Positions 43,832 to 55,384 of a stretch of DNA of 64,000 bases are shown in pieces. The stretch comes from Macrostomum hystrix (taxonomy: Eukaryota; Platyhelminthes; Macrostomidae). The notes beneath the pieces are model-generated. The model was not told the DNA's origin and ran no database searches. It worked only from the letters and a program-made list of their open reading frames with translations. The DNA lies in contig CATNEN010000030.1 of assembly GCA_950097015.1 (NCBI GenBank), forward strand, positions 2,465,001 to 2,529,000. Reading direction: 5' to 3'. The position numbers and the translations under genes are program-made. Numbering within the stretch: position 1 is the stretch's first letter; each line of letters opens with the position of its first letter.

Positions 43832-46800
43832 ATGTTTAGTCGAGGCTTAAGGTCCGAAACTAGAAGCAAAGCAAAGGAAGATTTAAAGAAAATTGTGTCC
43901 ACAATAGAACATGTGAGAAAGTGGTGAGTAGATTTTAATTAAGTTGCATTGCTATTAAATGTCTAGCTTACCAAGTTTTTAATTGAAAATGTTTTCATAA
44001 GCTAGGCCTATACAGAATAGTTTTCATTTATACTTTTGTTATTGTTATTTTTTTCAGGCAGTTGGGCAATCCTCTAGTTTTGCACATTTTACTCAACTTG
44101 ATTATATAAATTTTATACAGTTTATAAAATATTCCATAGATTTTATGATAATTCAAAAAATATCTTATAATAGATGTAATAGCAATAACTTCTCTATAAT
44201 ACAGAAATACTAATATATGTGAAAAAGTATAAAAAATGATGAACAACAACAAATAGGCCTAAAAACAAACAAGCCAATCAGACTTCATTGCAGTGCATTC
44301 AGACAGTGTTGTAGTATGCTACCCAGTTTATATTTATGCCTAAGGTTACAAATCAAGGCAAGTTAACAATGCAAAATTGAAATTGTCTTTCTTTCTTAAT
44401 GTCTCTCACCCATTCTCTTATCCCTTTTGCTTTGATATTGGCCATATATGTTGCCAAATACTTCCTATGTCATTCATAAACTCATGTGAGTTCCAGAATT
44501 TACTCTCAAAAGGAATGAAAGAATATAGTCATTACCTCTCATAAAATAATTGAATGTGCAAAATGAAAGCATAGCTGGCAGTTATTAATCTTATGGTGAT
44601 TTTACAAATAACAGAATGATATTCATAGCTTGACTGATATGGGATGTGATATGTCAATATGAAACCTAACTGATAACATAACAGCTTTTAGTGACAATAG
44701 TGACGATGATAAAAAACAGCTAGTGACATGATAAGTTAATTCTATAATTAACAATATGTATACCACAAAAATATAATTTCGGCTATTTGTATGGTCACTA
44801 TATAAATAAACAACTGCCTATTTTTTATTCTATCTTTTCAGGTGCAAGTGCTCATTAACTTCATTTTGTCAGATTAGTTAAAAATATCTAAGATAGGTAT
44901 TTCAATTCTGACTAGTTGATGAAGTTACAAAACTAGTCAAATTCATTATGTTAAAGACTGTGTCATAAAAGTGGTTTAAGTGTTCTTAAAGTAACAGTTT
45001 GATCTTACTGCTATATCTAGTTATGTGCATTTTGGTACCTATGCTTTTCAGTACAAGGCATTTTATTGCAATCTTTCTTTTTCATGTTTTTGATACATTT
45101 TGTCTCATCTGAACAAAGGCTCTTGCATCAGACAAACAAATGTATGATGAGTACATAAATAGGTTGCATGATGCTAATCCATGGTTTCACTATGCTCAAT
45201 GTGAATGATTGGACAAGAAACATAGAAGTAGTCCCAAAATTGACCAACAATAAATTCTAATCATACTACTAATACAGTATTCAGTTGTGAACTTAAAAGT
45301 TGTGTATATATATGTTCAAATGTAGTAAGTATATCTCAGTCGATATATATATATATCTTGTAAGTTATTAATCACATGCAAGTAGGCACATTTTGTGTTT
45401 TTTGCATTTGATGATCTCAAATGTATAGAAATTACTCTAATAAAGGCATGTGGATTCATCTATTGTTTAGTTTTATCCTATATGATTAAAGTCTACTGAA
45501 ACATAATTGTGTCTTTAAACAGGATGAACAGCAAATCCAAAATATTTTTCTAATTAGGCTTAGCTCAAATGACAACATCATATTAAAAGGGAAACAAAAA
45601 CAGCTAAATAGTGTAGACATTTTACAGCTGAAAAAGTAAAAGTAGGTTAAAGAGAAATAAATCAGTAATTTAGCAACTCAATACTTTAAGTTATTAGGCG
45701 ATCTATAAACTCATTAGTTTTCTAAATTTAGCATGTAGCATTTTATTTCCTTGACATTTCTTGACAATTTTTTTCTGACATATTGTGACCTAGTGACCTA
45801 GTATTTGTCATTATATAATCTACCAGCAATCCATTTTTATTCCCAACCTTCAAGTTGTGCAATAGCAATTTTGTGGAGAAACTATAGTTTCATTTAAATT
45901 TAGTATGTTGTGTACATTGAGTACTGTAGTTTGCAAAGATTTTTCAAGTGAATTATTATAATAATTGTATTTATTGCTACATTTTACTTAATTAATAAAT
46001 TTAGTGCCAGTTAGCTTCATTTTTTAGTTTATATTAAATTACCAGCAAATTTAAGCTGTGACTTATTGTAGTTACTTATTTATGTTTAAAATGTCAGTAC
46101 ACATTGTGATTTATATTTGGGTTGGATTAATTAGTTGTAGGAGGTAAAGTAAGCCAATGTTAGACTGCATTGAATGCACAAATAAATGTTGTAGAAAACA
46201 ATAGGAAAGATGAACTGTTACATTTTTATTGGTTTTAGACAGATGAGTTTATTGTATCTAACATAACACTATAGAATTGTCACAAACCACAATAACAAAT
46301 TTTACAAAATCAAAACATATTATCATATAATATCATCAGATTTCAACAGTCAGTAAGTACAAAACAATTTTGTACATACTTTAAAAATGTTAAGGAGCAT
46401 CAAGTGCACAATATTGTTCTTTTTTACTTTAGGAGTAAATGTTGCACAATCATGTCCTTGTAAGTCACAAAAAAATTTTACTATGTAAAGACCCATGTGT
46501 CTTACTATTTGTACAATTTTTTTCTTTTTATGCATTTTTTCATAGAAATTTTTTATTGCCTTACATGTGTTCCTTTTTTCAATGCAATCAAGTTAGATGG
46601 CAATATAAAGTCATTATTAATTCATTTTCATTTTTTCTTTGTTTTGTTGTTGCATCACTTTTTATTACTACAAGCTTCTAAAGTTCTACTTACTATTGCC
46701 ATTTCATTGCTTGTTTTAGTAGTATGAAATGGACTTTTTTGTTATGAAGGGGAAATTTTTTATATATTGGGCGCAATAGTATAACTAAAATAATGCCTAG

Positions 46801-49800
46801 AGGTAAAAGGGAAGGTTACAAGTCAAAGTACATATGCGTTGTTGCATAGTTCTTATGTATAGTAGGCGCTGACGAGGAGCAGGGCATGTGAGACTGTACA
46901 GAATCCACTACCACACCGCTGTGATTGCCATAACCGTGCTGCTGCTGCACCAGATGCAACTGTTGCATCTGGTGGTGCTGATGATGTAGTTGTTGCTGCT
47001 GGTTACGCAGCTGTTGCTGGTGTGGCGAGTAGTGATATTGCTGCGACGACTGTTTCTGTTGCTGCTGCTGTTGGTAAGCGCGAATTTGCCTGACCGAACA
47101 GGTGGGCGAGGGACAAGCAGCGTTCTGATTCTCGGTCACTAAGGAGACTGCCGCGTGCACGGGGGTTGACGCGGTCACCAGGTGTGTTTCAGTCGGATGA
47201 CAGCACAGGCAGTCCTTGTAGGTAAAGCAAAGTAGAATAGCGGACACCAGTGACTGCACTAGCAACAGGCCAATCTGGCCAGTCTCTTTTAGTACAATGT
47301 AGTAGCCACACTCTCGACAATGAAGCTCAAAGCTCGGACTCGGTTTATACTGCTGCTGCAGGATGAGGCTCAGTTCAAGGATGTGTGCAATGCACAGTAA
47401 CACACCGATGAACGCCACCGCCAGTGATGCGACGCAGAATACTAGGCAGGTGTTGATGGAGCAAACTGTTCTAGTCTTTGGCACTGCCATTGTTACGGCG
47501 CCTAGAATTACAAATGGCGCGCCTGTCCATATGCCAATGCCCATTGTTGTTAGTCCGCGCTTGATAATGAATACGGACACTTCGGCTAGCATGCAGAGAA
47601 CCCCGATGCCAAAGCTGGCCCGGCCGCAGTGCTTGTATACTGATGGTCGGGCAACGCGTTGCTGATCGTATATAGACTTTTCCTGCGGCCCATCGCCGTT
47701 GCACATTTGACGCTCGCTGCCCATTTTGTGCTTTTAAGCTGACTCTTAGGGCTTTGAATAACAGCAATATAGCACTACAGCTAATCTTAGTATGGTGTCT
47801 TTCTCTCGCACCACCGTCTCGCTGTGTGGAAAATCCAGACGGAGGTCTTTTAAAGATTGACACAGTATTGCAAAGTTTAGCTAGAGCGCAGATCGCCTGC
47901 TCCAGGATGCCTGACTTCGTGTCACATTGCGCTCTTATTAATGCCTTCCGGATAGGTGGCTGGCTGAAAGGGGGGCTGGCGATGAACGGAGGGAGGTAGG
48001 CGTTTTGGTCTGTCGTCGGCTTACCGCCTTGTCTGTGTGTCTCCTCACCCAAGTCCCTTAGCGCTCCCCATTTCCCCTCCGCCAATTCTTCGGCGCTAAG
48101 CCAGGCCGACCACTTCGGTTGCCGCCGCTACCTCCTCCACTCCCAACCAACCCTCCGTATCTATGTGCCCTTTCCTGTTTTCCCTCCGTTTCCTACTCTG
48201 CCAGCGCTTCTCCGGCAGTTTTTTTCTTTAAGTCTACCCTCTTTTCCTAGACCAATCCCCCGCGATTACTCCTCCCTCGATATTTTTGCTTCGCAGTTCA
48301 CACTCTTTTCTGTCTGAAGCGGCAGCATTTGTTGTTACTGAGGGAGCGCACGCATGTAGAGACGCCCTCATTGTCTGACTAGCCAGATCAGTTACACAAA
48401 TATTGCATAGACGCACATTTATTAGGTTGCTTCGGGATAATTTAGTCTTTAGTATGAACTACTACAACTTACAACTTTAGGCTGCATCGATGCGGTCGAT
48501 GTTAACATTTCATGCAGCTTGATTGTCCCCTATAATAGTTCGCTTCCCCATGGGAATAGGAAAGGAATGATGTGTCTCCTTTCGATGACTCGTATCAGTG
48601 TGTGAAAACCCAGATAACAGCTGGCAACTAGTTTGTGGAAATGAATAATAGATTAGCAGTTGTAGGTGCATTGACCAGTTTGATCCGCTTTCAATTAAAT
48701 GACGTTTGCCTTACATCAGCCTGCAGCATAAGTGCTAAAAGTGTGACAGTGTAGCAAGTTGCATATTATGTTAATTTTAATGTTTTGTATCACAAGAACA
48801 TTAAAAGAATGATTTTTCTTTGAAACTTAGGGTGTGAATAACATCGTAATGATGTTTAAAATGATAACCTTATACTTGATTCAATTTGTTCAATAAAGGC
48901 TGGCGTTAAAGCTATGCTTTAGAATATTGAAAACTGTTGCCTCTTAGCAGTTAGCACCCTGTGTACTAAGTCCGCAGAAAAATCGTTTGTCGGTGCCATT
49001 ATATTCAGGTAATAAAGCCAACGAAGTACTCCTTTTATGGATGCTAGAAGGATTATGACATGCCAGGCATCAGTTAAATTTATGTTTGACTGGCAGATAA
49101 AATAAACGTATGGCTTTAAAAATCCTTCTCTACAATATGCATTTTAACTTCTTTGCCATTCTAAAATTATCAAGTAAAGACACTGATGTTCTTCGGATAC
49201 GAATTCTCAGTTATTGCTTGCCAATCATTTCAACCGTTCTTCGTGCTTGAAACAAAAGGAGATTATTGTAAAATGGCTTAGAACTTTGTGACGATACCAA
49301 ATGATGCCCTGGCCACGCAGTACAGAATGTGAGAGGTCAAGTGGAGTCTTGATAAAGGGGAATGCAGTCAGGCGTGGAAAGGCATTGATGGAAGAACGAT
49401 AAAAAATAAATAGTGTGGGTCTCTGGTAAGGTTGGGTAGTCGTGTGCGTCATTGCCGCAGCATAGTCAGGCCCCTACCATGCATGGCGCAGCTCCAGTTG
49501 CTGAGTCAGACAATCTTTGCGTCTACTAGAGGCAAAGGAGGGTGGCGAAGCAGAGAAATCGAAGGGTGGTAAGGAACGAAATAGGGGAGTGAAGCGAAAA
49601 GCTGTTTGCACAGGATTCCCTGTAATTCCTCTGGCAAATTTCCTAGTGGCTTAACTGGCTCTGTGCAGGAAGAAATGCGAAGAAACGCGAATATACTACG
49701 CATAGGCCTTTGAGCAGGACAGTGTTATATAAATTCTAAACCGCAAGCTGCAGCTTACTGGGACCTCAATGGAAACGCATGCGCTCTCTTCTTTAGAGAC

Positions 49801-52800
49801 TGACAGCGAAAAATAAAGCAGACAGGCTTTGTGGATTGGCTTTTCCTGCTTTAGGAGATTAGGGTTGCTATAAGTCAAGTCTATTACGACAGACTCGCAG
49901 TTAGCTAGGCGCGAATTTTCTAGCGTGGAGTGGGTCGAAGTAGTTTTTTCCACCCTTCTGCTCGTCGCATTGTGCTGCGCAACGAGTAGAAATATTTTTC
50001 TTTTCGAAACAGTGCCTTTCCGCACTTTTGCCTGCCCTGGAAGTCTTTTGCCAGTGCTAGCGCTTCAAGCACTATGTTAGCGCATTATCATGCAAAATAT
50101 AGTGCATTGGCTTGAGTGCTCCAGGTTAGAGGGGGTCATTTGGGCACTGACTGGAACAGGCTACTGCTGCTGCTACTGTCAAAGCCAGCCATCTATTGCT
50201 GTGCCATTCTCCTAAGCGTAGACGACTTGGCGACAGATTGGACTACGTCTGGAGAACGAGGCAACGTGAATAAGAGAATATAAGACTAGCGGTGGTGAAA
50301 GTAGGAGGGGTTGAAAATAATTTGCCCATATACCGCTTTCCCTCTGAGCAAGAAGGCCTGTAATCAATAAACTTTGCAGGAGTGGAAACGGGGAGTGGCC
50401 TAGGAAAAAAGTAATTTGAACTGCTGCTGCCACATTTCATATTTTGTGCCTGACCGAATCTATGTGCGCTTGTCTGCAATCATTTTATTTCTATAGGTCT
50501 ACTAGTCCGAATTCTTTGTCCTTTCAAGCGACAAGATTAATAAATTCTTTCTTCTCTCGTTTTTCGTTCAATATGCGGTGACGGTGCGATGGTCGGCTTG
50601 TGTTCCTGCAGCGTGTGAGCAGGCTCACTGGCGAAGATTAGAGAAGCATGACTGATTGCCTTCGCGTTCTCCTGCTCGGCTTCTTGAACACTGTGGGATT
50701 GCGCCAGCGAAAAGAGACAGCTGCACTACTGTACTACTGTACAACTCTCCACTCAGTATGCTAGTGGATAGGGGGAGGATAGGTCTTCTTTCAAGCCGCC
50801 CACCCGTTGATGCTGATCGCGAAAGAATGCGCCCCGGGGGCCTTTCGCAGGTTTACCGGACTTCGCAGTCTGGTCAAAAAATTAACGTAAAGAGTATACG
50901 GGTAACTTGCCACGCAAGATGCGCTCGCCTTGGTGATGCCTCGTGCAGGAAGGAACACTCGAGAATAAAGGAATGTCACGGCGAATGAATAAGTGAACAC
51001 TATTCGATGCCAAAAGTGCGCAGACGCTTTAGTCGACTGTGGTATGCAGTAATGTGACATGGCCCGCTGATAGGAAGTGGTGAATTGCAACGCCTGCGCC
51101 GTAGCCAAGTGGCCGCGAGCAACATGGATTGAAGGGTTTGCAGAATTGACGGCTTGGTACGGTCAATTTGCCTCCTCCCGCTTTTCTTTCCCTGTGCGAG
51201 AGGCTCATCTCTAATATTGTGGAGTATTGATTATGCCAATCCTGCAGTTTCACGCTTCTTGTGCTACATATAATTTATTTATAAGTTTAAAAGCCGTTAT
51301 TTTTTTAAAGTTCAGCTAGGCGCCATAATTGAATCTTACGGAATGCAAAAAATTAAGCACTAAAATATTATCCTTTGTTTTTAATGTGTAATTCTCCCCA
51401 AAGAATAAATATGTCGGAAGAAGATAGCCCTGCAAAGAGAGTTCGCTATATTGATTTTGCTCAGTTTCTTGATGGAGCCATCTCAGGGCTCACTGAGCAA
51501 CAGATCGACCAAGCACTGGACCAGTTGGAGGTGAACAAGCTGCTTGATGATGGTACCGCTGGTCCCGATGTGGATTTTCTCGATGCTCTGTTTTCGAAGC
51601 TACCAACGGAGGAGACCCAGCTGGAGGAATTGGAGCAGATTGTGTCGGAGATGGAGGGCAATGCTACATGCAAGAGTGTTGTTCGAGCTACGGATTATTG
51701 GATGCAACGCTTGCGACGCTTCTTGGGTGTTCACTCGTCACTGCCGCAGGATCGGTCGGTTGCATCGCCTAACGAGCTAGACCGCATCTTGCGCTTCTTT
51801 TATGGAACGCTGAGAAAGAAGGATGGTGGACTCTACGCGCCAGCTACACTGGTTTGCATTCGGGCTGCAATCCATCGCCATTTTATGACCACACGTTGCA
51901 TCAACATTCTAGTTGGAGACGAGTTCCTTCAATCAAACCGCACTTTGAAGGCGATGGCACGTACATTCGCCTTCAGGCGAAATAATTATTAAAAGATTAA
52001 TAATAATTCTTTACACCTGCCCAATTTGGGCCAGATGTGCAGCCGGCATCACAGCCGCAGCTTTTGCGAGGCGCATCTGAAGGCTGCGTACGGCTGTTTA
52101 GTCTATGGACTGAAGGAATGCCACACCCATCCTCATTTACCCCAGCTGATTACCGATTTAACAGTCAGGTGAATATAAGCAATGTAGTGTTGTGTCTTGC
52201 TAAAAGACACAAATTGTTTCAGGGAGTCGATAATCGAACCCCCGACCTTCAAGTCATTTATCCAACGCTCTAGCCACTAAGCTACAACCACTTTCTACAG
52301 AAGTTAAAAGTTAGGTCTAGATCATTAAGAACTAGTTTACAGCGATGTATACAGAAATCCCTCAATTTTCCCAGCTGATTCTGGTACCCATTTAACATCT
52401 GCGTAAACTGAAGCATTACAGAGTTTCATGTTTTGCTAAAGGAATAACTCTAAAGTAGGGAACCCCCCGATCTTTGTGAGTTCGACGCTCCAACCACTTG
52501 GCTACAACCTCTTTCTACAGTTTAAAATTAGCATAAGGATAATAGTGTACAGCGTTGCATGCATATCCACATTTGAGAGTAGAATCTTTTTAAATCATTA
52601 TTGAGTAATTTCCAAGTGATTGTAGCATATTCAGTTCATTCTGTGGTCCGTTAGTATTTCAACTTTCGGGCGCTAGCTAATGGACAGCCTGAAGGTGCAG
52701 CTTAAATAATGGAATTCAGTGAAGCGATTTATAGTAACATGTGCACTTATTTTACCCGTCACATCCAATCCATTTTCTGTTTCCTTTGTTAGTTTTGTTG

Positions 52801-54698
52801 GCTGTTTTTATAAGCTGCGCAAGTTCCACCAAGTTTGACAACGAAGAGACGAATGCATTATTCACGAATTTGAGCAGGTCTCGTTGTTCGCTCTGCCTGT
52901 CCCACTCTCCCTACGCTTGCTGTCCTTCCCGCCTCCCTTTCTCCTAGCTTAATGCAGCAGATAGCTATCTAGCTTAGATAAGCTAACCTAATTGTAATGG
53001 AAAATGAGCTCCTGCAAAGTGGAAGGAATTTGGCTGTCCCTGCTCTTTGAGTTCGGACAGGGCATGACACTGTAGAAAAGACTATTTACCAATCTTCTAC
53101 CCCACCATGTTCCACCACTGGTCGATCTCCCTGATCCGGCCTTGGCAACTTTCTAGATCTCATGAATAACATCGCTATATTTTTTCCAAATGTTTTCGTC
53201 AAAGTTGAACCGTGATTTGTACTAAGCATATTTCTGCCACAAATTCTAATACTGGATGCTATATATGTGTGTGTTTAAGACTAGAAAATTGCACTAGATT
53301 ATATACTTTTGGTACTAAGCAACATACACAGCCATATGGACTAAAGTCTAGATTATCTGTAGGCGCAATGGGTCTAGACTAGATTAAGCATTATGAAACT
53401 TCTAAAATCATGACTTCTAAGTCTGGAAAAAGTACTTTTGTGTGTAATTATTATTCTAATTTACGCTAGATTTGATTGTCTTAGAAACACAGCCGCAAGT
53501 TATAACTGACAGACATTGTGCACCTTTGACTGGTCAAGAAGAGCCTCAAAAGAACTGGTCTAAAAACCATAACAGCTGGTTGCACTGGAACGAACAAAAA
53601 CTGCGGCGAACATTTTGGATGTTTTTTTAGTCAAACATCGCTTATTAACAACCCGTGTTTGCACAGCTTTGTTAAGTAATATCACTTATGAATGTATTCA
53701 CAGTTTTTATAATGTTTTTTAAGTAAGGATTAGCCATTCGCTGAAAAATAATTATTATTTTGTTCCGTGGCTCTTTATTTGAAGCTATTCCTGGTACCTT
53801 TTATGAATGCATTGCGCTTTCCTTATTTCCTACCTCAATAGGGAGAAAAAATGGGTACACATCAAGGACACCAGCTTAACTGTCTACAAATGGACACCTT
53901 GTAAGTTCATATTCACTTTCTAGTTGGACATTGTTACTGTTGGATTTGCATTCCTAGTACTAGGATATTGTGGAATAAGTCCAAGCTGAAGGCTAATAGA
54001 GGACATTAAGGTAGCGCGTAGCGGCCCCATTAATGTCTTAGATGTTTCTAATGTATGCTTTTAACCTTTATGCTCATAGAAAGGGCTTGTGAAGAGTGAA
54101 CGGCTGAATAATAAAAGTTCAACCCTCCTCTAATTAAACTATTCAAACCCACTCACCTGGCCCAGCCGCCGAGCAGAACTTCGCCCGTCACAAGCCGAAG
54201 CCCTACCAGGTGCCGGACAAGGCCCGATTCGCCCTGTCCGGCCCGGACGCCGCCGCCGCTGCGCCCGACGACGACGTGGCCGCCGCATCAGTCGCCGCTG
54301 CCGGCGTAGCCGAAGCCGCCGCGGCAGTTGACTGCACCGAGCTCGACGCCATCGGAGCAGTTGACGACGCCCAGATGTCTTCGTCGGCGCCTTGCATTGT
54401 CGGCTCTGCGGCACCGTCAGCATTGGACGTGGATTTAGACTCGGTAAATGGCGACTCCAACATTGGCATAGGTTTAGGCATGGGCGTCGGTATGGCCGTC
54501 GGCGATTCCAACAATTCGCCAGCTGCCAACCTGCTAGACGACGACAGCAAGTCGGATGGCACAGAGTTCACCGCCGGCAGCTGCCAGGGCCCCGGCGGTC
54601 CCAGCGATGACAATACCAACAGTGACCTGATTTCCGCCTGCCAGGACGCCAGTCAGGATGGGCCGCCTGCAGCCAAGCGTACTAAACAGGACTATTAG
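43832..54698 (+). CDS. BCL7: BCL7 family, SWI/SNF (BAF) complex subunit
   Basis: A nuclear accessory subunit of SWI/SNF chromatin remodellers. Exons are 43832-43923, 53842-53900 and 54166-54698 (phases 2 and 1), 227 residues. The conserved N-terminal BCL7 domain is split across exons 1 and 2: FSRGLRSETRSKAKEDLKKI, VSTIEHVRKWEKKWVHIKD, TSLTVYKWTPS. The remainder is Ala/Asp/Ser-rich and disordered, and ends with a basic PPAAKRTKQDY that recalls the SKKMKLE-type end of vertebrate BCL7. The ATG follows an acceptor (actagcttag) by 11 nt. Intron 1 is 9.9 kb, by far the largest in the window, and contains an antisense gene, a Crypton-type ORF and SINEs. Exon 3 has much higher GC than the intron. Confidence 0.92.
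43924..46815. other. BCL7 intron 1, AT-rich part
   Basis: Low-GC sequence with no exon, array or SINE. Phe/Ile-rich open frames around 44028-44252 and 46350-46727 reflect T/A-rich composition. A short (TA)n tract lies at 45339-45355. Confidence 0.5.
46816..47724 (-). CDS. Four-transmembrane protein, MS4A/CD20-like, nested in BCL7 intron
   Basis: An intronless 302-residue frame, opposite in strand to its host gene. Four hydrophobic segments lie at about residues 37-57 (FGIGVLCMLAEVSVFII), 62-82 (GIWTGAPFVILGAVTMAV), 88-113 (NTCLVFCVASLAVAFIGVLL) and 148-168 (IGLLLVQSLVSAILLCFTY). The loop before TM4 has two cysteines (HCRECGYY), and TM4 is followed by a Cys cluster (DCLCC) that could be palmitoylated. 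The cytoplasmic tail is rich in Gln and His. The layout (short N tail, tight TM1-TM3, GxWxGxPF-like motif, longer loop 2) resembles MS4A-type tetraspans, but similarity is weak and other four-TM families are possible. Membrane location is inferred. The composition and codon use look coding. Confidence 0.7.
   Translation of the reverse strand: MGSERQMCNGDGPQEKSIYDQQRVARPSVYKHCGRASFGIGVLCMLAEVSVFIIKRGLTTMGIGIWTGAPFVILGAVTMAVPKTRTVCSINTCLVFCVASLAVAFIGVLLCIAHILELSLILQQQYKPSPSFELHCRECGYYIVLKETGQIGLLLVQSLVSAILLCFTYKDCLCCHPTETHLVTASTPVHAAVSLVTENQNAACPSPTCSVRQIRAYQQQQQQKQSSQQYHYSPHQQQLRNQQQQLHHQHHQMQQLHLVQQQHGYGNHSGVVVDSVQSHMPCSSSAPTIHKNYATTHMYFDL
47725..51383. other. BCL7 intron 1, middle part
   Basis: Probably includes the promoter of the nested four-TM gene (just right of 47725). 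The sequence at 48000-48250 is pyrimidine-rich. Open frames at 49225-49452, 49696-50025, 50212-50479 and 50656-51108 overlap each other on both strands and show no family features. No array or SINE recognised. Confidence 0.45.
51411..51992 (+). CDS. Crypton/KIAA1958-type N-terminal (SAM-like) recombinase domain ORF
   Basis: A single-exon frame of 193 residues from ATG 51411 (an in-frame ATG also lies at 51384). The C-terminal half matches the N-terminal domain of Crypton-type tyrosine recombinases and of their domesticated relatives (KIAA1958, ZMYM, QRICH1): ELDRILRFFYGTLRKKDGGL, YAPATLVCIRAAIHRHF, INILVGDEFLQSNRTLKAMA. The family would continue into a catalytic domain with an R..HxxR..Y set, but the frame stops 14 residues after that motif and no catalytic part follows; a family A SINE begins at 52008. 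It is either a truncated transposon copy or a small domesticated gene. The acidic N terminus (residues 1-90) is unfamiliar. It lies in sense orientation in BCL7 intron 1. Confidence 0.7.
   Translation: MSEEDSPAKRVRYIDFAQFLDGAISGLTEQQIDQALDQLEVNKLLDDGTAGPDVDFLDALFSKLPTEETQLEELEQIVSEMEGNATCKSVVRATDYWMQRLRRFLGVHSSLPQDRSVASPNELDRILRFFYGTLRKKDGGLYAPATLVCIRAAIHRHFMTTRCINILVGDEFLQSNRTLKAMARTFAFRRNNY
52008..52295 (-). mobile_element. Family A SINE (Nin-like), near full length
   Basis: In the same order as the 11078 copy: cacctgcccaatttgggcca, gcagccggcatcacagccgc, gtctatggactgaaggaatg, tgtcttgctaaaagacacaa, and the inverted B box gataatcgaacccccgacct. The head is on the minus strand. Confidence 0.8.
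52340..52525 (-). mobile_element. Family A SINE, second degraded copy in tandem
   Basis: It repeats the central and head parts of the preceding copy in decayed form (cagctgattctggtacccat, ttttgctaaaggaataactc, gaaccccccgatctttgtga). Both copies also share the following caaccact.ggctacaacc and ctttctacag words, so it may be a tandem duplication rather than an independent insertion. Confidence 0.65.
52526..53841. other. BCL7 intron 1, 3' part
   Basis: AT-rich intron sequence up to the exon-2 acceptor (tacctcaatag). No exon, array or SINE recognised; the open frame at 52741-52947 has no family features. Confidence 0.45.
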
Positions 54699-55384
54699 AG
54701 TCCCGCTGCGGCCAGCTGCAACCGCTGTTTTTTAAGACTTGTTCGGCCTCTGTAATAGCATTTTTAAGTTAAATATAAAATCCAGTAAGTTTTTTGCATA
54801 CAGCTAGCAAAGCCGCATTCATTATTGTGCTACAGCTGACTGCGAAACAATATGTTATAGGAAATTGTTGCGGGTATTTAGGAAAGGGTAGATGAAGGGG
54901 TAGAAAACGTCCCGCTGTTATTACTATGCGCGTTCTTCGTGTTTGATTTAAAGTTCACTTGTTTGTTTCTTTGCTACCGTATTATTTATTGACCTTGTTT
55001 ACTTGTTGATACATTTTTAAACTCTGCTTTTGTAATTTCTTTACGCTTGTTGATTATTTTTACTTCTAGGTGTTCTTTGTGACTCTGCTTCACTCGCGAA
55101 TTATTTAATAAGAAGTTGAAAACTGTTTGCACCTTGTGTCCAGTACCTGTCGCGCTGTTAAAGTGCTTGTTTGTTTTTGCTTTGTAATGCACGCCTCCCC
55201 TGTCTGGCTTCAAATATGCCGGCTGGTGTTTGTTAAATAGAACCATTTGTTTGTCTTTTGCCTTGAGCAGTTCTAGTCCACCGCATTAATTTTAATAAGA
55301 AGAAAAGCAAAGCAAGCATACAATTACTTCACTCTTTTAGTATTGTTTTCTATTTTGTGATTTGTTTGTGTTCAAATCTGAAAC
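54699..55384. other. BCL7 3' flank
   Basis: Contains the BCL7 3' untranslated region. No canonical AATAAA is seen close to the stop, only aaatataaaatcc near 54770. A minus-strand open frame (54986-55246) has no known motif. Confidence 0.4.

Noticed and set aside
47471-48085. 204-aa minus-strand frame overlapping the four-TM gene start
   Set aside because: Different frame; the 302-aa frame has four clear membrane segments and this one has none.
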